Assembly: GCF_006265225.1 (NCBI RefSeq)
Contig: NZ_VDCS01000004.1
Location: 124,001 to 188,000 of the forward strand
Length of the DNA stretch: 64,000 nucleotides
Direction: 5' to 3'
Source of the DNA: Allotamlana fucoidanivorans
GTDB taxonomy: Bacteria; Bacteroidota; Bacteroidia; Flavobacteriales; Flavobacteriaceae
The translations under genes were made by a program, and so were the position numbers. Positions 52,570 to 61,866 of this stretch are shown here, piece after piece; the stretch's first letter is position 1; every line of letters begins with the position of its first letter. Below the pieces are notes generated by a model that saw only the letters and a list, made by a program, of their open reading frames with translations, made no database searches and was not told the origin of the DNA.

Positions 52570-53547
52570 TTAAGAAACAATTTTGTTCGCTAATTTAGTC
52601 AACTTAAACCCTTTCCCCAAAAACGTATAAAATAAAGGTGCTAATGTTCTATATAACATTTTCAATGCATTTGATTGAAATAACTCTCCATTACTTTTAT
52701 ATAATAACAACAACAATAATGAGGTTTTAAATGCTATTTTTTTATATCGTTTTCTAACAATGAAACTATATAACTGTCCTACTTCGTTTAAAATATTTTT
52801 TCTAACATCTTCATTTAGTAATTCCCTATAATTATTAAGTATATTATATTTTACTTGAATGTTTGAAAATGTTTTTGGTGGGGTATCAAGAATAGTTTTA
52901 GACATGTTTTCTGCATGAATATTAAACATTACAAGATGGGTTTCATTTGCAAAATAATTTTGTGAAATGCTTAAAATACGCATATGAAAATCGTAATCTT
53001 GAGCTTGCTGTAACTTTTCATCAAACTTTACACGGTGTTTTTTTAAAAAGCTCTTTTTCCATAGTGGCGCACCTGTTAACCAAAATATTTTATAGGTAAT
53101 ATAGTCTTCAAAAATGTTATCAGACTTTAATTTCTCTGCTCTTAATCCGATATTTAATTTCTTCTCTACATCAAAAACTTGGGTTTGACAAATAGCGAAG
53201 TCAAAAGTAGATAAATGCAATTCTTTAATTTGAGTTTCCAATTTCTTGGGCAGCATAATATCATCACTATCAAACCAGTTTACATAATCACCCTTACTAA
53301 TTTCAAAACCATAATTCCTACAAGCATTAGCCCCTTTAGGTTTGTTTTTTGGTCTACTGTAATACTGTATTCTCGAATCTTTTTCTCTGTATTTATTTAA
53401 TACTTCAAAGGTATTATCAGTACTTCCATCATCTACAACAATGCATTCCCAATAAATATAAGTTTGAGCTATGATCGAATCCAAGGTCTCTCCTATAAGG
53501 TATCCCCTATTATAGGTAGGTATTATTATGGATATTAATGGAGTCAC
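52570..53547 (-). CDS. GT2-family glycosyltransferase
   Basis: The 325-residue GT-A protein begins ISIIIPTYNRGYLIGETLDSIIAQTY, then ECIVVDDGSTDNTFEVLNKY and the DSDD metal site in VNWFDSDDIMLPKKLET (about 93-100), with QAQDYDFHMRIL as the acidic motif. The N-terminal domain is close to that of 46508-47440. It is followed after 22 bp by no overlap with its upstream gene, a slightly larger gap than most in the locus. Sugar unknown. Confidence 0.93.
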   Translation of the reverse strand: MTPLISIIIPTYNRGYLIGETLDSIIAQTYIYWECIVVDDGSTDNTFEVLNKYREKDSRIQYYSRPKNKPKGANACRNYGFEISKGDYVNWFDSDDIMLPKKLETQIKELHLSTFDFAICQTQVFDVEKKLNIGLRAEKLKSDNIFEDYITYKIFWLTGAPLWKKSFLKKHRVKFDEKLQQAQDYDFHMRILSISQNYFANETHLVMFNIHAENMSKTILDTPPKTFSNIQVKYNILNNYRELLNEDVRKNILNEVGQLYSFIVRKRYKKIAFKTSLLLLLLYKSNGELFQSNALKMLYRTLAPLFYTFLGKGFKLTKLANKIVS

Positions 53548-53569
53548 TGTATACTAATAAGATTTTCAA

Positions 53570-54670
53570 CTATTTAACTTCATTCTTTAAAATACGTTCT
53601 AGTTGGTTTAAATGTCTTTCTAAACTAAAGCTGCATGTAATATATTCTTTTCCTGCTTTCCCTAAGTATTTTGCATAACTTAAATCCTCCAAAACACGTA
53701 ACATATTTTCTGCCATACCATCAACATCATGCTCTTGGCATAATAACCCTGTTTTTTCATGTTCAACAACATCAGGTATACCAGCATGACAAGTTGATAT
53801 TACAGGTAAACCAGCAGCACTTGCTTCTAAAACAGAAAGGGGCGTTCCTTCCATATCACCATTATCTGCAGTGATAGAGTGTTGTACGAACGCCAATGAT
53901 TCGCTTAACAAATCCACATACTTGTCTGGTGTTATAATCCCTAAAAAAAACACATTATTCTCTAACTTTAAATGTTTTACCAAATTTTTACAAACATTAA
54001 GTAAGACACCATTTCCTGCCATTAATAATGTGGCTTCAGGATATTTTTGTAAAACTTTTTGAAATGCCATAATAGAATAATAAGGTGCCTTTTTATCGGT
54101 AAATCTACCAACTGATAAAAATTGTTTCTTAGAAAATTTAGGCATTACACTCTCAAATATTCTATTGGGCCCATATACATTATAAACCATTTTCTCTTTT
54201 GGGCACCCCATAGCGAGTAAACGACTTTCCATGACTTTAGAAACCGCTATTATTTTTCTTGAAAATTGAAAAACAGCTTTGTAGCCCTTGCAGGATTCAA
54301 TAACAGTAGCAACACTAGCATCATAACCATGAAAATGTACCACTACAGGAATTTTAGCCTCCTTAAGTACGCTATATAAATAATGAGCATGATTACCATA
54401 CTCCACAAGCACAACATCTATCTTATTATTGCTCAAACTATAAAGTACACATTGCTTCCATAAATCAGCACTTCCTCTTTTTTTAAACATTGCTCTTATC
54501 CTATGTAATTTATATAGATACAAGGGCATTAACCTATCTACTCCTTCTAATTTTAATTGTGTTCCGTAGCCATAATAATAAAACACCGTACCCTTCAACC
54601 CTTTTTTATGAGCCTGTATAAAGGTTTCAGAATATGGATTCTGACAGGGGGTAAATATGGCTATATTCAT
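53570..54670 (-). CDS. GT4-type glycosyltransferase
   Basis: The 366-residue GT-B protein starts MNIAIFTPCQNPYSETFIQAHKKGL. It has VVVHFHGYDASVATVI, AVSKVMESRLLAMG, FLSVGRFTDKKAPYYSIMAF, ATLLMAGNG and the donor site MEGTPLSVLEASAAGLPVISTCHAG, with the family's glutamate pair. All five expected GT4 landmarks are present in order. It overlaps the GT8-like gene upstream by 4 bp (ATGA). Sugar unknown. Confidence 0.93.
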   Translation of the reverse strand: MNIAIFTPCQNPYSETFIQAHKKGLKGTVFYYYGYGTQLKLEGVDRLMPLYLYKLHRIRAMFKKRGSADLWKQCVLYSLSNNKIDVVLVEYGNHAHYLYSVLKEAKIPVVVHFHGYDASVATVIESCKGYKAVFQFSRKIIAVSKVMESRLLAMGCPKEKMVYNVYGPNRIFESVMPKFSKKQFLSVGRFTDKKAPYYSIMAFQKVLQKYPEATLLMAGNGVLLNVCKNLVKHLKLENNVFFLGIITPDKYVDLLSESLAFVQHSITADNGDMEGTPLSVLEASAAGLPVISTCHAGIPDVVEHEKTGLLCQEHDVDGMAENMLRVLEDLSYAKYLGKAGKEYITCSFSLERHLNQLERILKNEVK

Positions 54671-55635
54671 TTAATTCTTTTTAAAATTCTTTTCAAGAAA
54701 GTATTTCTGTTCTTTTTATTATCCAATTCAGAAACATCCTTTCTTGCTGACTCAAAACGTCCTTTTTCATAAAACATTTTAACAATATCAATATCATTAT
54801 ATTTTAACAATGTTTGTTTATACTTTTCTAAAAATGGTTTTAACAAGACATCTTCCCCCAGCAAAACACCTCTTAACATACTGTTAGTAAAATGAATAAA
54901 TACAATAGGCCATGTATCATTAATCATCACCTCTCCATTATCTTGCAAAGTACGCTGACAATCTATTTGATTCCAATTGGCTACATTACACCCTTTATGA
55001 GTTAGATGTCCTACACCATCAAATCGGGTAGGCAATAAATCAAGATAGCGTTGATCTACATAATATCCCTCGGATCGATCTACTTTACATTCATGCAAGC
55101 ACAGTTTTGCCCAATAGGTTAATGCAGAAATTCCTCTTTTAGAAGCTCCTAAAAAGCCGCCGTTATAAATACCATCTAAAAAGTTCAATTTAAAATTATC
55201 TAAATCCTGTTCTGGATAACTTGATCGCCAATGCGGAGATAGCAATATAGAATGTGAATTCAAGGTATCAAATAGAAACCTAAATTTGCTAAAAAAAAGC
55301 ACATCACTGTCTACATAAATAACCCTATCCAGATTATGCTCTAATAAATATGTCATTAAAACAGGTTTCATGCCCCAACGATAAGCATCATGATATGTTG
55401 AGCTGTATTTTATTTTTAATTGAACAGCTAATTCAGAATTCTTAAAATTACTTTCGTCCAAAATAAAAACGCGCTCTCTAGTATTTAATTGTTCATTGAC
55501 ATACTCTGGCAGCCTGCCATTAGTTACAAAAACATAGAAAAATTCATTATCTCCATAAGCCTGCAATGTATCATGCAATGCCAAGGCATAATGCCCATAA
55601 TCATTAGTAATAATAGTACAAACGGCATCTTTCAT
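54667..55635 (-). CDS. GT-A glycosyltransferase with DSD motif (GT8-like)
   Basis: The 322-residue protein has a GT8-like layout: AVCTIITNDYGHYALALHDTL, a VTNGRLPEYV strand-helix, and the metal-binding D109-S110-D111 in DRVIYVDSDVLFF. A C-terminal GIYNGGFLGASKRGISALTYW segment follows, with NGG typical of family 8 and related enzymes. A SDQR-like QR motif appears as YYVDQRYLDLLP. Family 8 assignment is moderate; it may be a close neighbour family. It abuts the GT2 gene upstream (0 bp). Confidence 0.8.
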   Translation of the reverse strand: MKDAVCTIITNDYGHYALALHDTLQAYGDNEFFYVFVTNGRLPEYVNEQLNTRERVFILDESNFKNSELAVQLKIKYSSTYHDAYRWGMKPVLMTYLLEHNLDRVIYVDSDVLFFSKFRFLFDTLNSHSILLSPHWRSSYPEQDLDNFKLNFLDGIYNGGFLGASKRGISALTYWAKLCLHECKVDRSEGYYVDQRYLDLLPTRFDGVGHLTHKGCNVANWNQIDCQRTLQDNGEVMINDTWPIVFIHFTNSMLRGVLLGEDVLLKPFLEKYKQTLLKYNDIDIVKMFYEKGRFESARKDVSELDNKKNRNTFLKRILKRIK

Positions 55636-56514
55636 TTAAAATTTTCTAAATGTGTTATAAATTAAAAAGTCCAATGGTAAATTTTTTATTTTGTGATTAG
55701 ATTTAAACTTATCTCTCCATTCGTCAAATATCCAATAATATTTAGATCTATTAATAAACCGACTAAAACCATTGCTATGCTTCATTACTATTTCTATATA
55801 TTCATGAACTCGCTTTTGCTCAAGAGGCAATGGTTTAACTGATTTTGTTGTGTCTCTATGTCTTCTAAAGTAGTTTAACCGTTGACAAGTATAGGCTATT
55901 TCGCCTTGTTTCAATAGTTCTATCCAAATATACCAATCACCACAAAATGTCATATGTACTGGAAACGCTATATCATCAACAGCTTTTTTCTTAAATACTA
56001 CGGCACTAGCGTTGGTTATGGTATTTCTAAATCGTAAATACTCAAGTATTTCATTTTCTCCTGTATTAGTATAGCTTTTAGTCCAACGTTTTTTATCCAA
56101 TGCATCAGCCCAGACATGTCGTCCTTCTTGCTCTCCTAAAAAATTTATTATTTCTGAAGCGCAATAGACTAAAACTGTATTTTTTTCAAATAACTTTAAC
56201 AGAGTTTCTAAAAAATTAAGCTCACAATAATCATCACTCTCTGCTATCCAAATATACGCTCCTTGCGCTAAATCTATCCCTTTTTTCCACTGCTTAAACG
56301 GACTCCCTGAATTTTTTGTATTTAAAACTAATTGAGATACTTTAGGGTGTTGAGCATACCGCTGTAATAACTCTAAACTTCCATCAGTAGAGGCATCATC
56401 CAGTAAAATCACCTCAAAATCCTGAAAGGTTTGATTAAATACCGTATCAAAACGCTGCTGTAAAAACGGCGCATGATTGTAATTTGGTATAATTACAGAA
56501 ACTTTAGGATTCAT
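55636..56514 (-). CDS. GT2-family glycosyltransferase
   Basis: The 292-residue GT-A protein starts VSVIIPNYNHAPFLQQRFDTVFNQTF, with EVILLDDASTDGSLELLQRY as nucleotide site and ESDD in WIAESDDYCELNF (about 90-97) as the acidic metal site. The GDWYIWIELLKQGEIAY segment carries the second acidic motif. The form matches the family with the ESDD variant. It overlaps the WbsX gene upstream by 11 bp. Sugar unknown. Confidence 0.92.
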   Translation of the reverse strand: MNPKVSVIIPNYNHAPFLQQRFDTVFNQTFQDFEVILLDDASTDGSLELLQRYAQHPKVSQLVLNTKNSGSPFKQWKKGIDLAQGAYIWIAESDDYCELNFLETLLKLFEKNTVLVYCASEIINFLGEQEGRHVWADALDKKRWTKSYTNTGENEILEYLRFRNTITNASAVVFKKKAVDDIAFPVHMTFCGDWYIWIELLKQGEIAYTCQRLNYFRRHRDTTKSVKPLPLEQKRVHEYIEIVMKHSNGFSRFINRSKYYWIFDEWRDKFKSNHKIKNLPLDFLIYNTFRKF

Positions 56515-57589
56515 TTTGTAACGCCTTTTGAGTAGCTTCTAAATAAGCCTTACCATATTTAACACAGGGTTCTAAATGATTGCCTTCTGCCCATTCATTC
56601 ATTGCGTTTATAAATACAAAATTTTCTTCTTTTGAGTAAGGTTTAAACTCCTCTATGATAGCTCTAAGCCATTTACCATATAATTTCGGACTACTACCTT
56701 TTCCTACAATTCCTCCTTCTTTTTTACGTGCTGTATTATCCCATGAAGGTGTCACACTCCTATACAATTTATATTCAACACACTGCCTATTCAAACAATC
56801 TTTTACACCTTGTTTAAAATCTCTATAATCTACTATTATAGGATTTTGCTTTTTTTTAAAAATACTAAACCTTTTCTTCTTAGACTCATTATTTATTTTA
56901 TGCTTTATTACTGCATGCGGGGAAAATTCAATGGCAGCATCAAAACCTATATACGAAGGTTTTATTATTTCATGGAAGCTTTCAGTACACATTAAATATA
57001 AATCAGGAAAACCAAACTCGTCTTTCGCAATCGTCCTCCAAATCAATACAGTTTCTTTAATATTAGGCAACAAACTTGGTCTGTAAATAACAAAAATAGG
57101 CTTACCATCTATTTTTATATATCTCGAATCCGAAAACACTTTTTCACATAACCAACGAATATGGGCTTTATCATCTTCAAAACTATAACTTTGTTTCATT
57201 AAAACCTCCTCTTCTTTACCGTCCCAACGTCTTGTCCAATTTTCGTTTGCCCAACATAGCATAAACGGCATGTCTAAATCAGGTTGATCCAACATACCAT
57301 CTACAGGTTGATCTAATAAGCGTTTCCCATTAAACCAATAATGATAATAACAAAAACCATGTATACCATACTCCTTAGCCAAATCTGCTTGTGCTTTTCT
57401 AGCCTCTGGTAAGCGTAAATCATAAAACCCTAAATCGGCTGGCAAATGCGGTTGATAATGCCCTTCAAATAATGGTTTCGCCTTAGTTACATTCGTCCAC
57501 TCGGTAAATCCTCTTCCCCACCATTCATCATTTTCAGGAATGGGATGAAATTGAGGCAGCACAAAGGCTATTGGTCGTAATTTATGCAT
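56504..57589 (-). CDS. WbsX-type GH99-like glycan-processing protein
   Basis: The 361-residue protein is a glycosyltransferase WTS/WbsX family member (GH99-like TIM barrel). Its markers are AFVLPQFHPIPENDEWWGRGFTEWTNV, GIHGFCYYHYWFNGKRLLD and MPFMLCWANENWTRRWDG, with a FVFINAMNEWAEGNHLEPCVKYG end. WbsX proteins are common in polysaccharide loci, but their reaction is not settled; they may be glycosyltransferases or endo-mannanase-like enzymes. The WDG/NEWAEG acidic residues would be the catalytic candidates. It overlaps the next gene upstream by 22 bp. Confidence 0.9.
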   Translation of the reverse strand: MHKLRPIAFVLPQFHPIPENDEWWGRGFTEWTNVTKAKPLFEGHYQPHLPADLGFYDLRLPEARKAQADLAKEYGIHGFCYYHYWFNGKRLLDQPVDGMLDQPDLDMPFMLCWANENWTRRWDGKEEEVLMKQSYSFEDDKAHIRWLCEKVFSDSRYIKIDGKPIFVIYRPSLLPNIKETVLIWRTIAKDEFGFPDLYLMCTESFHEIIKPSYIGFDAAIEFSPHAVIKHKINNESKKKRFSIFKKKQNPIIVDYRDFKQGVKDCLNRQCVEYKLYRSVTPSWDNTARKKEGGIVGKGSSPKLYGKWLRAIIEEFKPYSKEENFVFINAMNEWAEGNHLEPCVKYGKAYLEATQKALQNES

Positions 57590-58371
57590 TTAACACTTTT
57601 TTTAGCAACTATAATCTCAATATACTCAGCTCGAATGCCTAAATCTAAATTATCCAAATAAATAATTTCACACTCAGCGTCAGTATGCTTTTCTATATAT
57701 TCTTTAATATCATAACCCCAATGAAAAGTTACTGGCGATCCTTTTTTATCTATTGGATTATCATGCCAGTCAGGTTCCTGTAAAAATTCTAGCACTCCGT
57801 TATCTCCTAAATTAGCCCAACGTTCACTAGTTTTATGCTTATTAACAAGAGGCACCGAAAATACATGAGCACCTCCTTGTTTTAAAGTTCTATGAATCTC
57901 TTTAAATGCTTGGTCTGGATGATATATATGCTCCATGACATCACTAGTAACTACCAAATCAAAACACTCTTCTTCAAAAGTTTGCTGCTCTAAGTTTTCA
58001 TTACGATATCCATTAACTAGCCCTCCTAACTTTTTATTTGGGAAATAGTGGGTTTGTATATAATTATCAACTTTTTGCCTTAACAATACACTATGACCAC
58101 GATTACCTGGTGACGATTCATGAATAGTCAAATATTCCCAGTTTGGATATTGTTTTTTTATGACTTGCATTAAAGCGCGTTCCCTTGGAATACACCCACA
58201 ATTATTACATTTAAAATGATCTCTAAGCCAATGGTGGTTGGCGATGAAAACCGTATTCTTTTCGCAGCACGGACAAAAGCCAGTATGCCTAAAATAAAAA
58301 GTTCCGTACCTTAGCTCATATAAATTAACTATTTTATATTTTAAATATTTTTTTAAACGTTTTAACATCAA
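57568..58371 (-). CDS. SAM-dependent methyltransferase with N-terminal Cys-rich domain
   Basis: The 267-residue protein has an N-terminal zinc-ribbon-like part with C33-x-C35-C36 and C55-x2-C58-x-C60. A class I methyltransferase domain follows from about residue 75. It carries YLTIHESSPGNRG (motif I region), an EECFDLVVTSDVMEHIYHPDQAFKEIHRTL segment (motifs II-III) and GGAHVFSVPLVNK. Related proteins in glycan loci methylate sugars or act on precursor lipids. The target is unknown. It abuts the sulfotransferase upstream (0 bp), so the two may act in one decoration step. Confidence 0.88.
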   Translation of the reverse strand: MMLKRLKKYLKYKIVNLYELRYGTFYFRHTGFCPCCEKNTVFIANHHWLRDHFKCNNCGCIPRERALMQVIKKQYPNWEYLTIHESSPGNRGHSVLLRQKVDNYIQTHYFPNKKLGGLVNGYRNENLEQQTFEEECFDLVVTSDVMEHIYHPDQAFKEIHRTLKQGGAHVFSVPLVNKHKTSERWANLGDNGVLEFLQEPDWHDNPIDKKGSPVTFHWGYDIKEYIEKHTDAECEIIYLDNLDLGIRAEYIEIIVAKKSVKCINYDQ

Positions 58372-59052
58372 TTAAACAAAATTTTTTAATTTTTGAAGAC
58401 CGCTTTTCCCATCGATAAAATCATAATCCAACAACTTAATATCTTTTTCATATCTATCATCAACCATTTTTTTTTTTGTTTTAGTGTAAAAAATTGAGTA
58501 ATCATTTTTTCGCTTACTTTTATTGGTAAATATGTTAAAATCCTCTTCTATATGTAGTTCTTTTAAAACAGTTTTTATATCACTCTGAAAATCTTCAAAT
58601 CTACCCACAAAATTAGGTTTAAATTTTCCTTCAAAATCAAAAAAACTAGTTTGTGTTAACAAATGATCTCCAAGATAAGAGCTCTTTGATTTATTGTTAA
58701 AAATGTCTTTAAAGACTCCTTTTCCTCTAATATAATCTTTAAAGGAGCCTTTTATTTTAGTAAATTCCTGAATCCATTGATAATCAGAATATGACCTATC
58801 CCAAGGATTTCTCACAAAGGTAAATTTAAAATAAGAATCCCATTGCTCTTGAGTTACAAGCTCTGTCTCTAAAAGCTGTTTGGCAGTTGCATGCTGCATA
58901 TGCAATTGGCGCTTTGAACACCATCCAAACAATCGTTCATAGTCTGCATTATCAAAATGAAATTTAACCCCAGGATGAAAAAAACTATTAATACTTGTCC
59001 CTGCTGTTTTGGGTATATGAATAAAAATACATTTATGTTTATGACTTATCAT
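58372..59052 (-). CDS. Sulfotransferase family 2-type protein
   Basis: The 226-residue protein fits the carbohydrate sulfotransferase (Sulfotransfer_2) family: FIHIPKTAGTSINSFFHPG at residues about 10-28 is the PAPS 5'-phosphosulfate loop, and KFTFVRNPWDRSYSDYQW carries the 3'-phosphate-binding Arg-Asn-Pro-Trp-Asp-Arg motif. It should move sulfate from PAPS to a sugar hydroxyl or amine in the cytoplasm. No PAPS synthesis genes are in the window. It overlaps the fusion gene by 4 bp and abuts the methyltransferase. Confidence 0.9.
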   Translation of the reverse strand: MISHKHKCIFIHIPKTAGTSINSFFHPGVKFHFDNADYERLFGWCSKRQLHMQHATAKQLLETELVTQEQWDSYFKFTFVRNPWDRSYSDYQWIQEFTKIKGSFKDYIRGKGVFKDIFNNKSKSSYLGDHLLTQTSFFDFEGKFKPNFVGRFEDFQSDIKTVLKELHIEEDFNIFTNKSKRKNDYSIFYTKTKKKMVDDRYEKDIKLLDYDFIDGKSGLQKLKNFV

Positions 59053-61184
59053 AAAAAACTTTTTTTAACTAATCTACTTTTAACGAACCACACATCAGTT
59101 TTAGATTCGAAAATATCTCTCTTAATATGTTCTGATATAATCTTGAAACCATATTTAGTGAGTTCCATTTTAAAACTATCAATAGTCCCGTGTGTCCCTT
59201 GATTTTCAACTTCTTTTCCTTCCGAATAATTCCATATATAGTTAGAATTAGGAACAATATCGATTGTCAAAAGCAACTCACCATTTTTTTTTAATAATTT
59301 GGATGCTTTCTTTAGCATCCTTAAACGAATGTTAACAGGCATGTGTTCTACTACTGAAATAGAATATAGACAATCAAACTTTTTAAAGGTTTTAACTTTT
59401 GTAAAATCTTGATGTTTTGACTCAATAGATTTGTCAAACATACTATAATCTAAATACCCCCATTCATTCCACTTTTCTTTGTCTTTGAGTTTTCTAATTG
59501 TTGAATGTAAGTCTACAGTAGTAACTTTCATCCCCGTATCACTAAGACATAAAGGTATTGGACAAACACCTGCACCTATGTCTAAAACACTTAAATTAGA
59601 CTTGTTTTCTAGCTGCTCTAAAATCCAAGTATACTCAAATACTCGAGGATAATGAGACGTATAAAACCCCAAATTACATCTTGACACATCTACTACATAT
59701 TGTAATAAATCAGGCCTTGTCACTTCCTTAAACGCTTTATTTAAATTTTGAGAAGACAAGTCTCTTTGATGTGTTTTATTATGAACCGTTCCCACCAAAA
59801 CAGATACGTCTCTATACTTTTTTACTATGGCTAATTCATCAAATTTACCATAGGCAGCTACTTCATCAAAAATAGAATTATGAAAATGAGTTATAGTTGA
59901 ATTTAATGAAGGTTTATCGTTGTAAGCTCCTATTACAATCCTTGAATTTGCTTTCTCAACCAAACCTCTAACTATATTTTTAAAACTATTTGAGTTACTT
60001 TGATGTATTAAAACATCAAAACACATGGTTATATCTGCTTCCGAAACCTGTTCATGATTTATAGAGTATGTTTTAAATTCCCAATCGGAACGCTTTTTCT
60101 TAGCTAATACCAACGCCTCTATAGAAACATCAAGTCCTAAATATTTTTTAAACGGCATATTTTTCATTAATTCCAAATCGCCACAACCTACATCTATAAT
60201 TGAATCCTCCTCCCTTCCATAAGTCAATCGCTTTACTAACGTTTTTTTTAATTCAAGTACAGTACCGCGTGACCCGACGCCACTTCCCAAACTAGGACAT
60301 GTTCGATATCTATAATCCCAAAACAGAGAATTATTTAAATGCTTTTTTAAACTAAAATTTATCCTAGCATTTATTACATCTATTGCTTCATTTGAAATGA
60401 CATCTGTATGTCTCTTTAGCTGCATATGCTCATTTACTTGATTATGAAAATGAACAATTCTTGGAGACACCTTTATTGAATTAGATACATGTATAGGATA
60501 ATTCCATTCTACACTTAAATGCGTTACTTTTTTATTCAGTTTACCCATAGCCAAAGCAAACCCTACTTGGTCGGCATGTTTGTCATACTCTTTTCCAAAA
60601 AGCTCAGCATTATCAATACTCCATAAAGCATATTTCTCCCACAAAGGCTTTAACTCTTTTAGAAAGTCTTTGGAAATAATATAGACTCCACCATTACAAT
60701 TATTCCAATCTGTTACTTGTTCATTATTGTTTGAAAATGTGGTCAGGGTCTCAAAAACCTGTAATTGGTGAGCTTCAAAAATCGTTTTAAGAATAGTTAA
60801 TGGAGGGTTAGGAAAATCAACTATTTTAGCATAAACCTCAGCTTCCAAATCAAGTCCTTCCAAATCTACAATAGCTGTATCGCAATCCATTAAAAACACA
60901 TACTCAAAATCTTCCAGTTGACTAAAAGTATCTAGTTGAACCAACTTGCTACAGTATTTGTTTCTAAAATCAAAAGGAGTCTTTTTAATAAGGTTTATAC
61001 CATAGCCGTTTAGCAGATCAAGAAAATCACCTGGCACTTCACTTACTAGATGGACATATATTAGATTAGGATTAACATTGTTCGCTAATAAGTTTGATAG
61101 CCATATATAAACCTGAACAGCCATAACAGATGAATAATCTAATACGCAGGAAAAAAACAACTTCATATTCAGACTATTCTTCAT
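59049..61184 (-). CDS. Glycosyltransferase-methyltransferase-methyltransferase fusion
   Basis: The 711-residue protein has three enzyme domains. Residues about 1-275 are a GT8-like GT-A domain with D100-C-D102 (VFLMDCDTAIVDLEG) and an NCNGGVYIISKDF site, plus a final HFHNQVNEH motif. Residues about 285-470 form a class I methyltransferase with SIIDVGCGDLELMKN as motif I. Residues about 490-705 form a second one with LSVLDIGAGVCPIPLCLSDTG and a CLYSISVVEHMPVNIRLRM segment. All three motif sets look intact. I infer that it adds a sugar and methylates it, perhaps as a chain-end step, since it lies two genes from wzt. The gene overlaps both neighbours. Confidence 0.85.
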   Translation of the reverse strand: MKNSLNMKLFFSCVLDYSSVMAVQVYIWLSNLLANNVNPNLIYVHLVSEVPGDFLDLLNGYGINLIKKTPFDFRNKYCSKLVQLDTFSQLEDFEYVFLMDCDTAIVDLEGLDLEAEVYAKIVDFPNPPLTILKTIFEAHQLQVFETLTTFSNNNEQVTDWNNCNGGVYIISKDFLKELKPLWEKYALWSIDNAELFGKEYDKHADQVGFALAMGKLNKKVTHLSVEWNYPIHVSNSIKVSPRIVHFHNQVNEHMQLKRHTDVISNEAIDVINARINFSLKKHLNNSLFWDYRYRTCPSLGSGVGSRGTVLELKKTLVKRLTYGREEDSIIDVGCGDLELMKNMPFKKYLGLDVSIEALVLAKKKRSDWEFKTYSINHEQVSEADITMCFDVLIHQSNSNSFKNIVRGLVEKANSRIVIGAYNDKPSLNSTITHFHNSIFDEVAAYGKFDELAIVKKYRDVSVLVGTVHNKTHQRDLSSQNLNKAFKEVTRPDLLQYVVDVSRCNLGFYTSHYPRVFEYTWILEQLENKSNLSVLDIGAGVCPIPLCLSDTGMKVTTVDLHSTIRKLKDKEKWNEWGYLDYSMFDKSIESKHQDFTKVKTFKKFDCLYSISVVEHMPVNIRLRMLKKASKLLKKNGELLLTIDIVPNSNYIWNYSEGKEVENQGTHGTIDSFKMELTKYGFKIISEHIKRDIFESKTDVWFVKSRLVKKSFL

Positions 61185-61866
61185 AAAGGTATTTTTTATG
61201 CGGTATCTGAGAGTAAAAAAAATCTAAATCATCTTCAGAAAAAAGCTTCTCCCAGCTATTTATTTTTGCAGCATTTGGTTTTAATCCTACTTTATTTTTA
61301 ATAGGATCAAACCTTTTAACTCCAAATAATCTACCCTTATAATACTTAAAAGGAAAGAATTTTTTGGCTATATCCTGATAAGCCTTTTTAGGATTATTTT
61401 TCATATCCTCAAATCTCAATATAAAAATATCCTCTTCATCATAATTAACCCAGGAGTCTACATGATTAAACCAATGCTGCACTATATTTACTTTTGGTAA
61501 TGCTTTTTGCCCCGTGCCTCCATACCAATCTATCTCCTTTCTCAGAAACTCAGAGAAAGAAATACCAAACCAATCCATTTGATAAAACTTAGAATTCCAA
61601 AGTGATGCTATCACATCTCTCCCATCTCTATAAATATAAATGGCATTTGAAAACTTCTTGTTTTGTTCAGGAAATAAATGCGACCCGAACAATCTATGAT
61701 AAGGCTCCCCTTCTTCCAGTAAGATTTTGTTTGACCAATGCCCAAAATAAATACTTCCTTTGGAAGACAAATCTTGACTTGGATAAAAATTCTTAGCCAA
61801 AAACGCCTCTAAAAAATGAGTACCACTTCTAGGGTGAGAATATATCTTAATATAATTATGCTTCAT
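61174..61866 (-). CDS. Sulfotransferase domain protein (Sulfotransfer_1-like)
   Basis: The 230-residue protein has the PAPS-binding loop SHPRSGTHFLEAFLAKNF (about residues 11-28) and the later segment IYIYRDGRDVIASLWNSKFY, where Arg and Ser bind the 3'-phosphate. The C-terminal part has GSWEKLF-like NSWEKLFSEDDLDFF. This is a different sulfotransferase class from the gene at 58372-59052. It is likely to sulfate a glycan or lipid in the cytoplasm, and the acceptor is unknown. It overlaps the fusion gene by 11 bp and wzt by 11 bp. Confidence 0.88.
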   Translation of the reverse strand: MKHNYIKIYSHPRSGTHFLEAFLAKNFYPSQDLSSKGSIYFGHWSNKILLEEGEPYHRLFGSHLFPEQNKKFSNAIYIYRDGRDVIASLWNSKFYQMDWFGISFSEFLRKEIDWYGGTGQKALPKVNIVQHWFNHVDSWVNYDEEDIFILRFEDMKNNPKKAYQDIAKKFFPFKYYKGRLFGVKRFDPIKNKVGLKPNAAKINSWEKLFSEDDLDFFYSQIPHKKYLYEE

